From the NCBI GenBank assembly GCA_949289445.1, contig CASEOD010000040.1, positions 1-55,829 of the forward strand: 55,829 nucleotides of DNA, given 5' to 3'. Below are positions 8,242 through 18,100 of the stretch, piece after piece. Each line of letters starts with the position of its first letter. Position 1 is the stretch's first letter. The position numbers were made by a program, and so were the translations under genes. The notes under the pieces were generated by a model. The model had not been told where the DNA came from, made no database searches, and saw nothing but the letters and a program-made list of their open reading frames with translations. This DNA is from an uncultured Eubacteriales bacterium (GTDB lineage Bacteria > Bacillota > Clostridia > Peptostreptococcales > Anaerovoracaceae).

Positions 8242-8763
8242 TCAGAATTTTTCCGATTCCACTGCCTGTCTCTCTCTGAGAGACGCCTTTACATCGATGA
8301 CTCTCTGATTTGAACTGCCTCGAAAGGCCAGAGTCAAATCCCTTTTCTCCGCTTCATATCTTCCGTCAACCAGAGTATCCACATACTGCAGAAGCAGAGC
8401 CAAATCCGGACTGTTTTCAGCCATGGCAAGGAGTTCCTCAAAAGTATAGCCGGAATACATGATAATATCAAGGCCCCGTGCCTTAATGCCGCGCGCCAGA
8501 GATAAAAAACCTGACGGCTGGCATGCAGGTTCTCCGCCGCTGAATGTGACCCCGTCCAGCAGCGGGTTTTCATCTATAACTTCCAGAATTCTGTCAGTAC
8601 TGCAGTCATATCCTCCGTCAAAATCGTGGGTCACGGCATTGTGACATTCTCTGCAGCCATGTGGGCAGCCCTGACAGAATACAACCAGCCGTATACCGGG
8701 GCCGTCTACAATGGATTCTCTCACAATACCCGCAAGACGGATAAACTCAGATTTATCTTTCAT
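8242..8763 (-). CDS. nrdG: Anaerobic ribonucleotide reductase activating protein (radical SAM)
   Basis: Generates the glycyl radical on NrdD using S-adenosylmethionine and a [4Fe-4S] cluster. The radical-SAM motif CPHGCREC (CX3CX2C) is within VVFCQGCPHGCRECHN. FSGGEPACQP is the SAM-binding GGE motif. The N-terminal IRLAGIVRESIVDGPGIR is typical. The 173-aa length matches the family. It follows nrdD by 24 bp on the same strand, so activase and reductase are co-expressed under the NrdR-type operator upstream of nrdD. Confidence 0.95.
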   Translation of the reverse strand: MKDKSEFIRLAGIVRESIVDGPGIRLVVFCQGCPHGCRECHNAVTHDFDGGYDCSTDRILEVIDENPLLDGVTFSGGEPACQPSGFLSLARGIKARGLDIIMYSGYTFEELLAMAENSPDLALLLQYVDTLVDGRYEAEKRDLTLAFRGSSNQRVIDVKASLRERQAVESEKF

Positions 8764-8787
8764 TGTCTTTTATTCGGAACCTTTCGG

Positions 8788-11133
8788 TTAAATTCTCTCA
8801 AAGCCCTCTCCGATACCATGCTTTACACGATCTCTCTCCTCAGAAGTCTTGGCGTCATTCCAGTGATCCATAGTGCCTACCAGATAGCCCGTAATTCTTC
8901 TGATACGCTCAAAGTCCGGATTACCGTCACCTTCCCTTCTTCCGCAGGCAGGGCACTCATTGTCAATGATACCGGTATATCCGCAGACAGGGTCCCGATC
9001 CACCGGATGGTTAATGGACCCGTAACCGATACCGTTTTCTTTCATACATCTTACGACCTTTTCAAAGGCATCCACGTTTTTCAGCGGATCGCCGTCAAGT
9101 TCAATATAGGAAATATGACCGCCGTTGGTCAGCTCATGGAATGGCGCTTCCTTCCTGATCTTGTCAAAAGCGTTGATGTGATAATATACAGGTACATGGA
9201 AACTGTTGGTGTAATAGTCTCTGTCTGTTACCCCCGGAATCACACCGTATTTTTCTCTGTCTATCTTGACAAATCTGCCGGAAAGACCTTCCGCCGGCGT
9301 CGCAATGAGAGACCAGTTGAGTCCCGTTTTTCTGGCTTCTTCATCCATGCGTTTTCTCATATAGGCAACAATTTCAAGCCCCAGTTTCTCCGCCTCTTCA
9401 GATTCTCCGTGATGCTGCCCGATAAGTGCTTTCAGAGCCTCTGCAAGACCGATAAATCCTATGGTCAGAGTTCCGTGTTTCAGCACTTCTCCCACCGTAT
9501 CCTCCGGTTTCAGATCCTTAGAATCGATCCATACTCCCTGCCCCATGAGGAACGGGAAATTCTTCACTTTTTTCATACACTGGATTCTGTAGCGTTCATT
9601 CAGCTGACCGATAGCCAGATCGATCATATGATCCAGTCCGTCAAAGAAGATATCTGTGTCACCCTTTGCCTTAATGGCAAGCCGCGGAAGATTTATGGAT
9701 GTAAAGGAAAGATTTCCTCTGCCGTATACAATCTCTCTGGACGGATCGTGTACGTTTCCGATTACGCGGGTTCTGCAGCCCATGTAGGCGCATTCTGTCT
9801 CCGGCCTGCCTTCCTTGTAGTACTGCAGGTTGAACGGTGCATCCAGGAAGGAAAAGTTTGGAAAGAGCCGTTTTGCAGAAACTCTGCAGGCCAGCTTGAA
9901 CAAATCATAGTTTGGATCTTCCGGATTATAGCTGACGCCTTCTTTTACCTTAAAAATCTGAATCGGGAAAATCGGCGTTTCTCCATTTCCAAGCCCCGCC
10001 TCTGTAGCTTTCATAATGCATTCCATCACAAGACGCCCCTCAGGAGACGTATCTGTGCCGTAGTTCAGAGAACTGAAAGGCACCTGAGCGCCGGCCCTTG
10101 AATGCATGGTATTCAGATTGTGAATCAGCGCCTCCATCGCCTGATAGGTCTGTCGTCTGATCTCTCTGTCTGTGAAGGCTGTCGCCTTCTCCTGCATTCT
10201 GCTGATTTCCTCTTCCGAAGCATATTCTTTCAGATACTCCGCCTCCAGCGCTTTGTAGTTATTATCCCACGCCATGCAGGGAGTTACTCCGTGTTTTTCT
10301 TCAATTTCTCCGGCGACAGTCTTTGCCTTTTCTGCTCCCTCCGGAACATCAAAGAGAAATTCCAGCATCTTTCCCATGTTCTGGCAGTAAAGTCTGCGGT
10401 AACTTTTTTTTACGCCGGGAGCCATGCTGTAATCGAAATTCGGTACAGACTGACCGCCGTGCTGATCATTCTGATCAGACTGAATGGCGATGCAGGCCAG
10501 GGCCGCATAACTTTCAATGCTGTTTGGCTCTCTGAGGTGACCGTGACCTGTCGAAAAACCATCCTTCAGCAGTTCCAGCAAATCTATCTGACAGCAGGTC
10601 ATAGTCAGTGTATAAAAGTCCATATCGTGGATGTGGATATCTCCGTTGTCATGAGCCTTGGCATACCTTGGATCAATGACATACATCTTGTAAAACTCTT
10701 TGGCTCCTTCTGAACCGTATTTCAGCATGGTGCCCATGGCGGTATTTCCGTCAATATTGGCGTTTTCTCTCTTGACGTCATTGTCTTTGGCTTCCTTAAA
10801 GGTCAGATCCTCATAGACACGCATCAGCTTGGTGTTCATATCGCGGACTCTGGTACGCTCCGCTCTGTAAAGAATGTATTCTTTGGCTGTTCTGGCATGA
10901 CCGGCCTCTATGAGAACCTTCTCCACCGCATCCTGAATCTGCTCCACCGTCGGTGTGGTATTGTGGCAGATTTCCAGAAGATACAGTTCCACCTGTCTGG
11001 CCAGATAGGCAGACATATCTCTGTCCTTTCCGCCCAGAACTTTGGCAGCCTTATAGATGGCTTCCGTGATCTTGTCCACATCAAAATCAACGGTTCTTCC
11101 ATCTCTTTTAATGATTTTTGTGATATTTTCCAT
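8788..11133 (-). CDS. nrdD: Anaerobic (class III) ribonucleoside-triphosphate reductase
   Basis: Makes deoxyribonucleotides under anaerobic conditions by a glycyl-radical mechanism. The N-terminus (about residues 1-90) is an ATP-cone allosteric domain (IIKRDGRTVDFDVDKI). The catalytic body contains DIHIHDMDFYTLT and NSIESYAALACIAIQSDQND segments. At the C-terminus a zinc site of four cysteines (VCGYTG and CPACGRR) precedes the glycyl-radical loop RITGYLVGTMD. The start at 11133 has GGAGG about 13 nt upstream, longer than usual, with no better in-frame codon. About 781 aa, normal. It is cotranscribed with nrdG; two NrdR boxes overlap its likely promoter. Confidence 0.96.
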   Translation of the reverse strand: MENITKIIKRDGRTVDFDVDKITEAIYKAAKVLGGKDRDMSAYLARQVELYLLEICHNTTPTVEQIQDAVEKVLIEAGHARTAKEYILYRAERTRVRDMNTKLMRVYEDLTFKEAKDNDVKRENANIDGNTAMGTMLKYGSEGAKEFYKMYVIDPRYAKAHDNGDIHIHDMDFYTLTMTCCQIDLLELLKDGFSTGHGHLREPNSIESYAALACIAIQSDQNDQHGGQSVPNFDYSMAPGVKKSYRRLYCQNMGKMLEFLFDVPEGAEKAKTVAGEIEEKHGVTPCMAWDNNYKALEAEYLKEYASEEEISRMQEKATAFTDREIRRQTYQAMEALIHNLNTMHSRAGAQVPFSSLNYGTDTSPEGRLVMECIMKATEAGLGNGETPIFPIQIFKVKEGVSYNPEDPNYDLFKLACRVSAKRLFPNFSFLDAPFNLQYYKEGRPETECAYMGCRTRVIGNVHDPSREIVYGRGNLSFTSINLPRLAIKAKGDTDIFFDGLDHMIDLAIGQLNERYRIQCMKKVKNFPFLMGQGVWIDSKDLKPEDTVGEVLKHGTLTIGFIGLAEALKALIGQHHGESEEAEKLGLEIVAYMRKRMDEEARKTGLNWSLIATPAEGLSGRFVKIDREKYGVIPGVTDRDYYTNSFHVPVYYHINAFDKIRKEAPFHELTNGGHISYIELDGDPLKNVDAFEKVVRCMKENGIGYGSINHPVDRDPVCGYTGIIDNECPACGRREGDGNPDFERIRRITGYLVGTMDHWNDAKTSEERDRVKHGIGEGFERI

Positions 11134-11155
11134 ATTTTTATGCGTTCCTCCAAAT

Positions 11156-11171
11156 CCACAAGATATAGTAT
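11156..11171 (-). promoter_or_regulatory. NrdR box 1 upstream of nrdD
   Basis: The 16-mer matches the NrdR consensus (acaCwAtATaTwGtgt type) at about 13 of 16 positions, containing CACAAGATATAGT on the plus strand. It overlaps the likely -10 of the nrdD promoter. NrdR is the standard repressor of ribonucleotide reductase genes in bacteria. Confidence 0.7.
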
Positions 11172-11187
11172 TTTTTTCAAAATGTCC

Positions 11188-11203
11188 AAACAAAGTATAC
11201 TAT
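11188..11203 (-). promoter_or_regulatory. NrdR box 2 upstream of nrdD
   Basis: A weaker match (about 11 of 16) containing AAACAAAGTATACTAT. It starts exactly 32 bp from box 1, the three-helical-turn spacing typical of paired NrdR boxes, and overlaps the likely -35 region. Confidence 0.6.
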
Positions 11204-11249
11204 TATTACCAACATTTGTCCACTGTTAAACGCAAAAAAATATTCGGAT

Positions 11250-12515
11250 TTATTTTTCCTGTTCTTTCAGTTCCTCAAACTTCTGCGCCATGGTCGGATT
11301 ATTTCTGGTCAGTTTCTTGATGGTCAGATCCTCTGCCTTGTTGTTTGCGAGACGGAGATTGTTCTCAGAGGACAGCAGCGCTTCCTTGGTCTTCTGCAGA
11401 TGCTGAATAGTCTTGTCTATTTCGTCGATAGCTGTCTTAAATTTCTTGCTGGCAAGTTCATAATTGCGGGAGAATTTCTCCTTGAACTCATTCATGGCGT
11501 CCTCAAAATGAGAAATATCAATATTCTGTTCTCTGATTTCCGCAAGTTCTCTGCGATATCTGAGTGAATTCAGCGCAGCATTGCGAAGCAGCGTAATCAT
11601 TGGGATAAAAAACTGAGGACGAATTACATACATCTTGGGATAACGGTGCGACATATCCACAATCCCACTGTTATAAAGATCGCTGTCCATCTCCAGAAGT
11701 GACACCAGCACAGCATATTCACAGTTTTTCTCACGGCGATCCTTATCCAGTTCTTTCAAGAAATCTTCGTTTTTATGTTTGGTTGCCGTTTCATCCATCT
11801 CATTTTTCATCTCGAACATGATAGAGATAAACTCCACGCCGTCTTCCGATTCCTCGCGGAAAATAAAATCGCCTTTACTCCCTGTTCTTACATCGTTGTC
11901 TTTTTCAAAATAAGCATTCTGAAATCCGGTTGCCCGCAGTCTGTTGAACTCGATCTCACAGTGCTGTTCCAGGCTTTCTCCCACCATTTTCGTAGATTGT
12001 CTCGCCTTAAAGTCTCTGTAATATGCAATCTGTTCGTCCTTATCCTTCAGTTTTTCCTCATAACCGTCTTTGAGAAGAGCCAGCTGTTCTTTCTGCTGAG
12101 AAATCTCCTTTTCCTTCTCCATAACCGCTTTGCTGACAGCAAGTTCCTGTTCAGATACATGCAGCTGCAGCTGAGCTTTCAGTTCTGCAATTTTACGGTC
12201 TTTCTGAGTCAGTTCTTTTTCTTTTTCCGAAACTGCCTCATTGACAGCCAGTTTCTGATTGCTGCTTTCCGCCTCAAGTCTTGCGCGCAGTTCCGTCAGT
12301 TCTTTCTCTTTTTCCGCAAGCCGCTCTCTGTAGCTGCTCTCTGTTTCTGCTTTCGCCAGTTTCACGGCGCTTTCTTTCTCTTCCGCCATTCTGGTCTCCC
12401 GGCTTTCAATCTCTTTCTGAAATTCACGGTCACGAACCTGTTTCACGATAGCCGCATAGCCCGATTCGTCTACTTTAAACACTTCCCCGCACTTGGGACA
12501 CTTGATTTCCTGCAT
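11250..12515 (-). CDS. DUF2130-family coiled-coil protein with nuclease-like domain
   Basis: A 421-aa cytoplasmic protein. Residues 1-20 hold a CPKCGEVF-type CxxC motif suggesting a half zinc ribbon. Residues about 30-175 are a long coiled coil with repeated [18 protein letters not shown] units. The core (about 185-330) carries a PD-(D/E)XK-like pattern, GSKGDFIF followed by FEMKNE, then a second helical region. DUF2130 members resemble restriction-endonuclease folds, but substrate and role are not established. It stands alone between nrdD and a GNAT gene, with GGAG upstream of the ATG. Function unknown. Confidence 0.85.
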   Translation of the reverse strand: MQEIKCPKCGEVFKVDESGYAAIVKQVRDREFQKEIESRETRMAEEKESAVKLAKAETESSYRERLAEKEKELTELRARLEAESSNQKLAVNEAVSEKEKELTQKDRKIAELKAQLQLHVSEQELAVSKAVMEKEKEISQQKEQLALLKDGYEEKLKDKDEQIAYYRDFKARQSTKMVGESLEQHCEIEFNRLRATGFQNAYFEKDNDVRTGSKGDFIFREESEDGVEFISIMFEMKNEMDETATKHKNEDFLKELDKDRREKNCEYAVLVSLLEMDSDLYNSGIVDMSHRYPKMYVIRPQFFIPMITLLRNAALNSLRYRRELAEIREQNIDISHFEDAMNEFKEKFSRNYELASKKFKTAIDEIDKTIQHLQKTKEALLSSENNLRLANNKAEDLTIKKLTRNNPTMAQKFEELKEQEK

Positions 12516-12542
12516 TCTTACTCTCCAATCTTTCTTTATTTG

Positions 12543-12571
12543 AAAAAACAGGGACGGAATGGCTCCGTCCC
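12543..12571 (-). terminator. Intrinsic terminator of the GNAT gene
   Basis: GGGACGGA arms (12551-12571) are followed on the minus strand by TGTTTTTTC, 15 bp after the acetyltransferase stop and before the start of the DUF2130 gene. Confidence 0.85.
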
Positions 12572-12586
12572 CGATTTGTATCGGAA

Positions 12587-13123
12587 TTATTTGTGCAGCT
12601 TGTCGTAATATTCTGCCCGAAGCATGGATTTAAGCTGCAGATTTACATATTTCCCGTTTTTCTTTCCTGCATGTCTCATAAGCCCTTCGTTGGTAAACCC
12701 GATTTTCTCGTAAAGGGCTGCCGCAATCTTGTTTCCTTCAAAGTGATCGATGGTGACCCGCTCCATATGCAGATTGATGAAAGCATATTCCAGAATCAGG
12801 CGCAGAGTTTCTTCTCCGTATCCCTTTCCGCGATTTTCAGGATTTGCAATATAGACACGGGTAATATCCAGAGAATCTTCAGCTGCATTGATTCTGGAAA
12901 GGTAAACCTTTCCGATAGGCTTGTCCTCCGGTTTCAGCGTGATGGTAAACTGCATTTTGGTAGGGTCAAGATTATATCTCACGAACTCGGTCACAACCTG
13001 TTCATATGATCTGCCCTCATCCATGGTAAAGAACTCCGTTACCTCCGGCCGGTTCTCCCATTCTGCGAAATAACGGCAATCATCAAACACAGTCTCTCTG
13101 ATGATTAAATTTTTCGATTCCAT
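12587..13123 (-). CDS. GNAT-family N-acetyltransferase (RimJ/RimL/SpeG-like)
   Basis: A 178-aa acetyl-CoA-dependent transferase. The N-terminal [23 protein letters not shown] block is typical of the acetyltransf_3 group. The acetyl-CoA pyrophosphate-binding motif is [15 protein letters not shown] (Q/RxxGxG/A), and the C-terminal [22 protein letters not shown] motif follows. The substrate (ribosomal protein, antibiotic or polyamine) cannot be told from sequence. AGGAG precedes the ATG; a TATAAT-like -10 lies about 80 bp upstream on the minus strand. It is monocistronic with its own terminator. Confidence 0.85.
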   Translation of the reverse strand: MESKNLIIRETVFDDCRYFAEWENRPEVTEFFTMDEGRSYEQVVTEFVRYNLDPTKMQFTITLKPEDKPIGKVYLSRINAAEDSLDITRVYIANPENRGKGYGEETLRLILEYAFINLHMERVTIDHFEGNKIAAALYEKIGFTNEGLMRHAGKKNGKYVNLQLKSMLRAEYYDKLHK

Positions 13124-13496
13124 ATCCTTTCTCCTATCAAAATCTTAAAATTATGTGAAGTTTTTTAAAAGACCTACTAATTTCTTCACGTTTATGGTAT
13201 CATTATATATGATTTTTTATGTAAAATAAACGATTATTTGAAAAAAATAAACAAAAAAAGAGAAACTGACGGAATCTGAGATTCCTGATTTCAGCACATC
13301 TCCCTCTTCAGGGAAGTGCCTGCAAAATACTTTATTTGAAACACGGGAAGTGTCATAAATCAATATTGCCCGTGTTATAAAAAAGCCGGTGTCTCTGACT
13401 CTGTGCAGCGACAGACTTTTTTCATAATCCGGAAATACCGGTATCCGGTATTTCCGGCATGACAACAGAAAAGATGCTTAACGAAGGAGATTGATG
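13124..13496. other. 373-bp intergenic region with several inverted repeats
   Basis: This divergent gap separates the GNAT gene from the lipoprotein gene. It holds the minus-strand -10 for the GNAT gene, a small GGAATC/GATTCC stem near 13271, an AACACGGG/CCCGTGTT repeat at 13340-13376 and a near-perfect palindrome at 13429-13457. An 82-codon minus-strand frame here (13217-13465) has no ribosome site and no recognisable features, and is not called. No known riboswitch class was recognised. Confidence 0.5.
13429..13457. repeat. 29-bp near-perfect palindrome upstream of the lipoprotein gene
   Basis: CCGGAAATACCGG, a TAT centre, then its exact complement. It is not followed by a T-run on either strand, so it is a poor terminator. 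It lies 40 bp upstream of the chosen start codon and could be an operator or an RNA hairpin. Confidence 0.7.
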
Positions 13497-14912
13497 ATGA
13501 AGAAGCTAGTTACTTTCATGCTGGTGCTCACCTTGATTGGGGCATCTCTTTTTTCTCTGACTGCCTGCGGTGAAGAGGAAGAAGAACTCTCTGCAAAAAT
13601 TGAAGAAAAAATAATCGCCTACCAGACAGATCTGCAGGATTCAGCTGCAACGCTGACTTCCACTGAAGCGATCTGCGATTATCTTACAAACTGGGCAAAA
13701 TCAAAAGGGATTAGCTGCAGTGTGGACAGTCATGACAATGTCATCATGTCTGTAAAAGCAAGCAAAGTCTATCAGGATGCAGATCCGACGGTGGTTCTCT
13801 GTTCTTATGATTCCAAGCAGTTTGAAAACTGTATCGAACCCATGGCTGTTGCCCTGTACCTGGCTAAAAACAATGAAGAAACCGGAAAACTGACCGTTAT
13901 TTTCACAAAAGAATCGGGACATGATTTTTCAGGAATCCAGAAGCTGAGCAACAAGTATTTTACCGATGACACAAACGTGTTCTGTCTCAACAGAGGATCA
14001 AACAATATGTGGTCTCTCAATACCGGCGCCCGTTCCACCTATCAGTTTACAGGACCGGTAACCTATACCTCTCCGACAAAGGACAAGGCATACAAAATCA
14101 CCATTGAAGGACTGCCCGGGGGAATACCTGACACGAAAATCTCGTCTTATCCCAATGCCATCAAAGAGATCGGCGATCTGCTGGCATACTTCAAAACCAA
14201 TGCGTTTATCTTTGAACTGGCTGATGTCAGCGGCGGAACAGATGCATCGACCTACCCGAAAAAAGCCTCTGTCACTGTAGTTATCAACCAGAATGACGAT
14301 GAGAAATTCCAGAGCAGAATGGAAACCGCCATCGAAAACTTCAACGACGATTATCTGGAAAACTATCCGGATGTAACTTATACCTACGAGGAAGTGGATC
14401 TTCCAAAGAAGGTGGTAAGTCAGGAGAGTCAGAATGATCTGATCAAAACACTTTACACACTCATCGACGGAATTCATTACAGAGACGAAGCGACTGATCA
14501 GATAGTTTCTATCAGCAGTATCGGATCCATAAAACTGAAAGACAGCACCTATACCATTCAGGCTGTGGGCAACAGTCTAACCGATGAAAAACTGTCGGAT
14601 ATCGACAACGACTATAAAACCATCTGTGGTCTTGCGGATATTTCCTACAAAAAGACAGATTCTCAGAAAGGATGGTCCGGAGATCCGGAATCGGATATCG
14701 CCCTTGCCTGCATACAGGCTTTTAATGATTACTGTGGCAAAGAAATGGAATTCAAAGATTATGTATCTGCGACAAATACTGCCTATGTGCAGGAGAAGAA
14801 TCCTGACTGCAGCATTGTCAACGTATCTGTCAACGAGGACAGACTGGAAAGATATACCGGAACCATTCTGACCTTCCTGATGAATCAGGAGCATGAAGAT
14901 ATAAAAGACTGA
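13497..14912 (+). CDS. Lipoprotein with a degenerate PepD-like (M20) peptidase fold
   Basis: A 471-aa exported lipoprotein. The signal peptide ends in SLTAC, so Cys about 24 is the lipidated residue. The mature part follows the layout of aminoacyl-histidine dipeptidase PepD (family M20): ICDYLTNWAKSKGISC at the start, then VVLCSYDSKQF where a metal-binding HxD is expected, TKESGHDFSG where EE-G is expected, GLPGGIPDTKI where GGHSG is expected, and VSGGTDASTYPKKASVTVVI. The recognisable metal ligands are replaced, so it is probably catalytically dead and may bind peptides instead. The alignment is by eye. AGGAG stands 7 nt before the ATG at 13497; an upstream TTG and ATG are alternatives. It is a single-gene unit. 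Confidence 0.75.
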   Translation: MKKLVTFMLVLTLIGASLFSLTACGEEEEELSAKIEEKIIAYQTDLQDSAATLTSTEAICDYLTNWAKSKGISCSVDSHDNVIMSVKASKVYQDADPTVVLCSYDSKQFENCIEPMAVALYLAKNNEETGKLTVIFTKESGHDFSGIQKLSNKYFTDDTNVFCLNRGSNNMWSLNTGARSTYQFTGPVTYTSPTKDKAYKITIEGLPGGIPDTKISSYPNAIKEIGDLLAYFKTNAFIFELADVSGGTDASTYPKKASVTVVINQNDDEKFQSRMETAIENFNDDYLENYPDVTYTYEEVDLPKKVVSQESQNDLIKTLYTLIDGIHYRDEATDQIVSISSIGSIKLKDSTYTIQAVGNSLTDEKLSDIDNDYKTICGLADISYKKTDSQKGWSGDPESDIALACIQAFNDYCGKEMEFKDYVSATNTAYVQEKNPDCSIVNVSVNEDRLERYTGTILTFLMNQEHEDIKD

Positions 14913-14959
14913 TTAAACCTCATAAAAAAGAGCATTGAATTATCTGAAACCTGATTGTT

Positions 14960-14996
14960 CCCCCTTTACCGGACAAACCGGTAAAGGGGGATTTTT
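14960..14996 (+). terminator. Strong intrinsic terminator of the lipoprotein gene
   Basis: CCCCCTTTACCGG, a 5-nt loop and its perfect complement (14960-14990) are followed by ATTTTT on the plus strand, about 48 bp after the stop codon. Confidence 0.93.
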
Positions 14997-15063
14997 ACAT
15001 TCTAAACAGAAAAACAGTTATGGTCAACTTGTTCAGGTATCCAACAGAAATAATTTCCCGACG

Positions 15064-15093
15064 CAAAGAGACCGTCTGCATTTTTGCAGACGG
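15064..15093 (-). terminator. Terminator of the NuoEF/NfnB-NuoG-like operon
   Basis: A CCGTCTGCA stem (15072-15093) lies 48 bp past the last gene of the minus-strand operon. The trailing sequence TCTCTTTG is only moderately U-rich. Confidence 0.65.
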
Positions 15094-15140
15094 CCTCACT
15101 TATAATCCGGTTCTCTGTCAAACCTTTTTCTCACCGTATC

Positions 15141-18100
15141 TTAAGCAGTAGGAGATACAGCTTCAGGGATTCTCTCTGTCATCATATTCATCAGAGCATC
15201 GGTACAAGGCAGTACATCTACCATCTTGGCATCCTTTGCAGGAACGAACTTAGGATTTACAGGAGTCAGTACACCGCCCAGCACTTCGCCGATTTCAGCA
15301 TATTTATAGAGCGGCAGCGTATCATCCATCTCACGAGAGATATCTGCCTCATCCTCAAAGCCGAATTCCTCCTCAAATACATGAGCCAGCTCTGCTGCGA
15401 TCTCCCAGTTGGAGAAATCTACATCCTCCACAACAGCAGCTTCTACAGGCATCAGTCTTCTTTCTGTATTGGTGTAAGTTCCGTCGGTGCTTGCAAATCC
15501 AGTTCCCGGAATGAATACATCAGCTTTCTTTGCGGTTTCTGTCATGTAAATGTCGGAAACCATGAGGAATTCCAGTCCGGACAGATCATAGCCGCAGGCA
15601 GCCGGATCTTCACCGAATACCATAAGACCCTTAATACCTTCCATTGCTTCAGCACCTGCATGAATACCCATATCCACAAGACCCTGAGAATTATTCTTAG
15701 CCTTGATTTCCAGGATACCGTCTCTTGGTTTTCCGATATGGCCGGAAAGCAGCGCAATATCCGCTATGAGTGCAGCAGCTTCTACCGACAGCGTATTCTG
15801 CTGGAATACGATCATGGCCTTCTTGGCCTTTGCGTACATTTCAGCAGCGGCCTGAATTTCCTCGCACACAGCTGCATCAGAAACAGAAGCGGCAAATTCG
15901 TCAAAGCCTTCCGCGTCAGATTTCTTGCCCATATCCAGAAGTGCTTTTGCAAAGCCTTTCAGGAAGGCTGTACTGTTGTCAGTATCAATCACTTTTTCCG
16001 CAAATGGCCAGGATGTCTGAACATCTTCTGTATTCACTGCAATAACTTTTGCACCTGCTTCAGCAGCCTGCTTGATCTTGTTCCAGATTACAGCATTCTT
16101 TTTCTTGATGAAGCCAGGAACAAGGATCACTTCTGTAGACAGAAGTTCATCAATTGTATTCGGAGAAGCATCTATGCCCAGTACGTCTGTCAATGCATTG
16201 GCTCTCGCATTAAAACAGAAAGTCTTAGCGCCTACCAGTCTGGCAAACTTCTTCATAGCATAAGCTTCTTCGTTGGTATATCTGTCAGAAATCGCTACAG
16301 CAATAGAATCAACACCATGTCTTACTTTGACGGCCTCAAACTTTTTAGCTGCCATAACCATGGCTTCATGATAGTCAGTCATACGGAAATCGTCTCCGTC
16401 CTTGATAAGCGGATCCACCTCTTTGCCTTCCAGAACGGCTGCATCAAATCCCCACTTACCTTTTCCGCAGCAGATGCCGGCATTGACATAACCTTCCTTG
16501 GAAGGATTTGCTTTAATCAGCATATCTGCATAAGACTCCAGATCCAGAGAACATCCAACCGAGCAGTAGGAGCAAGTGGTTTCAGTAATCTCTGTTTCCA
16601 GTGGAACTTCTTTCTGTACGGTCTGTCTCTCCTGAAGAGCACCTACAGGACAAACACTTACACACTGACCGCAGGATTCACATCCGGACTGAGCAAGCGG
16701 TTTCTCCAGATTTGGTTTTACAACTGTGTCAAAGCCCCTCTTTACAAGACCAAGAGCACCGACGCCCATCACCTCGTCACAAACTCTGACACACAGTCCG
16801 CAAAGAATACATTTATTCGGATCTCTTACAATGAACGGATGATCATCTGTAAATTCAATCAGATTCTTATCACCTGCAAATCTGGCAGGTTCTACATCGT
16901 ATTCATTGGCAAAATCAATCAGCTTACATTCATAATAGTCATGACATCCGCATTCCAGACATCTGGAAGCTTCCGCAACTGCCTGATCTTCTGTCAGTCC
17001 GTCATATACCACTTCAGAGAAATTATCTTTTCTCTCGGCAGCTGTCAGCTGCTCAGCTTTTTCTCTGCACAGTCTCTCTCTGTCTTCAAATGTCTTTTCC
17101 GTTACATCGTCTCTCTCTACAAAGAACGGTTTTTCATAGCTTACAGCCTCTCCATTCAGATAAGAATCGATGACAATAGCTGCCTTGCCTGCGTCAGCAA
17201 TAGATTCGATTGCAATAGAAATCTTGTCGTTGCCGCAATCGCCTCCTGCAAAAACTCCAGGAATACTGGTCATAAATGTATCAGGATCATATGCAATGGC
17301 ATTCTTTCTCGTCTTGTCGACATCAAACGGTGTAGCATCTACAGCCTGGCCGATTGCCAGAATTACTGTATCAACATCAATAGTTTCAGTCTTTCCTTCT
17401 ACAGGAACAGGTCTTCTTCTGCCTGACTCATCAGGTTCTCCCAGTTCCATTACCTGCAGAACCATCTGTTTTACATGTCCGTTTTCATCCTTGATAATTT
17501 CCAGCGGATTGGTCAGGTTCTTAAAGATTACGCCTTCTTCTTCCCCTTCCTCGATTTCAATTCTGTCAGCAGGCATTTCATCCTTGGTTCTTCTGTAGAT
17601 GTTGTAAACTTCCTTTGCGCCCAGTCTTACTGCAGTTCTGCAGGCATCCATAGCGGTGTTTCCACCACCGACAATGGCAACCTTTTCACCAAAGTCGATG
17701 TGCTCGTTTCTGACAACCTTTCTCAGGAAATCGATACCGCCGATAACACCGTCTGCATCTTCACCGGGACAACCCACACCTGTGGATACCCATGCACCGA
17801 TACCAAGAAGAACTGCATCATAGTCAGCTCTGACAGTATCAAATGACATATCTTCACCGATCTTGCAGTTGGCAATCATTTCAACGCCCATTGATCTGAT
17901 AATTTCAATCTCTGCATCCAGAACTTCCTTTGGAAGTCTGTATTCAGGAATACCGTATCTCAGCATACCGCCCAGTTTTGGCATCGCGTCAAAGATTGTA
18001 ACATCATGACCTTTCTGTCTGAGGAAGTACGCAGCGGAAAGCCCCATCGGACCGCCGCCGATAATAGCAACAGATTTTCCTGTTTCCTCTTCCATTTCAG

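Noticed and set aside
8626-10101. 491-codon plus-strand open frame opposite nrdG/nrdD
   Set aside because: Antisense to two well supported genes; composition looks like a reverse-frame shadow.
13217-13465. 82-codon minus-strand frame in the 13.1-13.5 kb gap
   Set aside because: No ribosome site, low-complexity end and no homology pattern; it lies across the inverted repeats.
15084-17426. 780-codon plus-strand open frame opposite the fused oxidoreductase
   Set aside because: It is exactly antisense to a clearly homologous gene, has no domain signature and is rich in Cys/Ser/Phe/Ile typical of the reverse of coding DNA.
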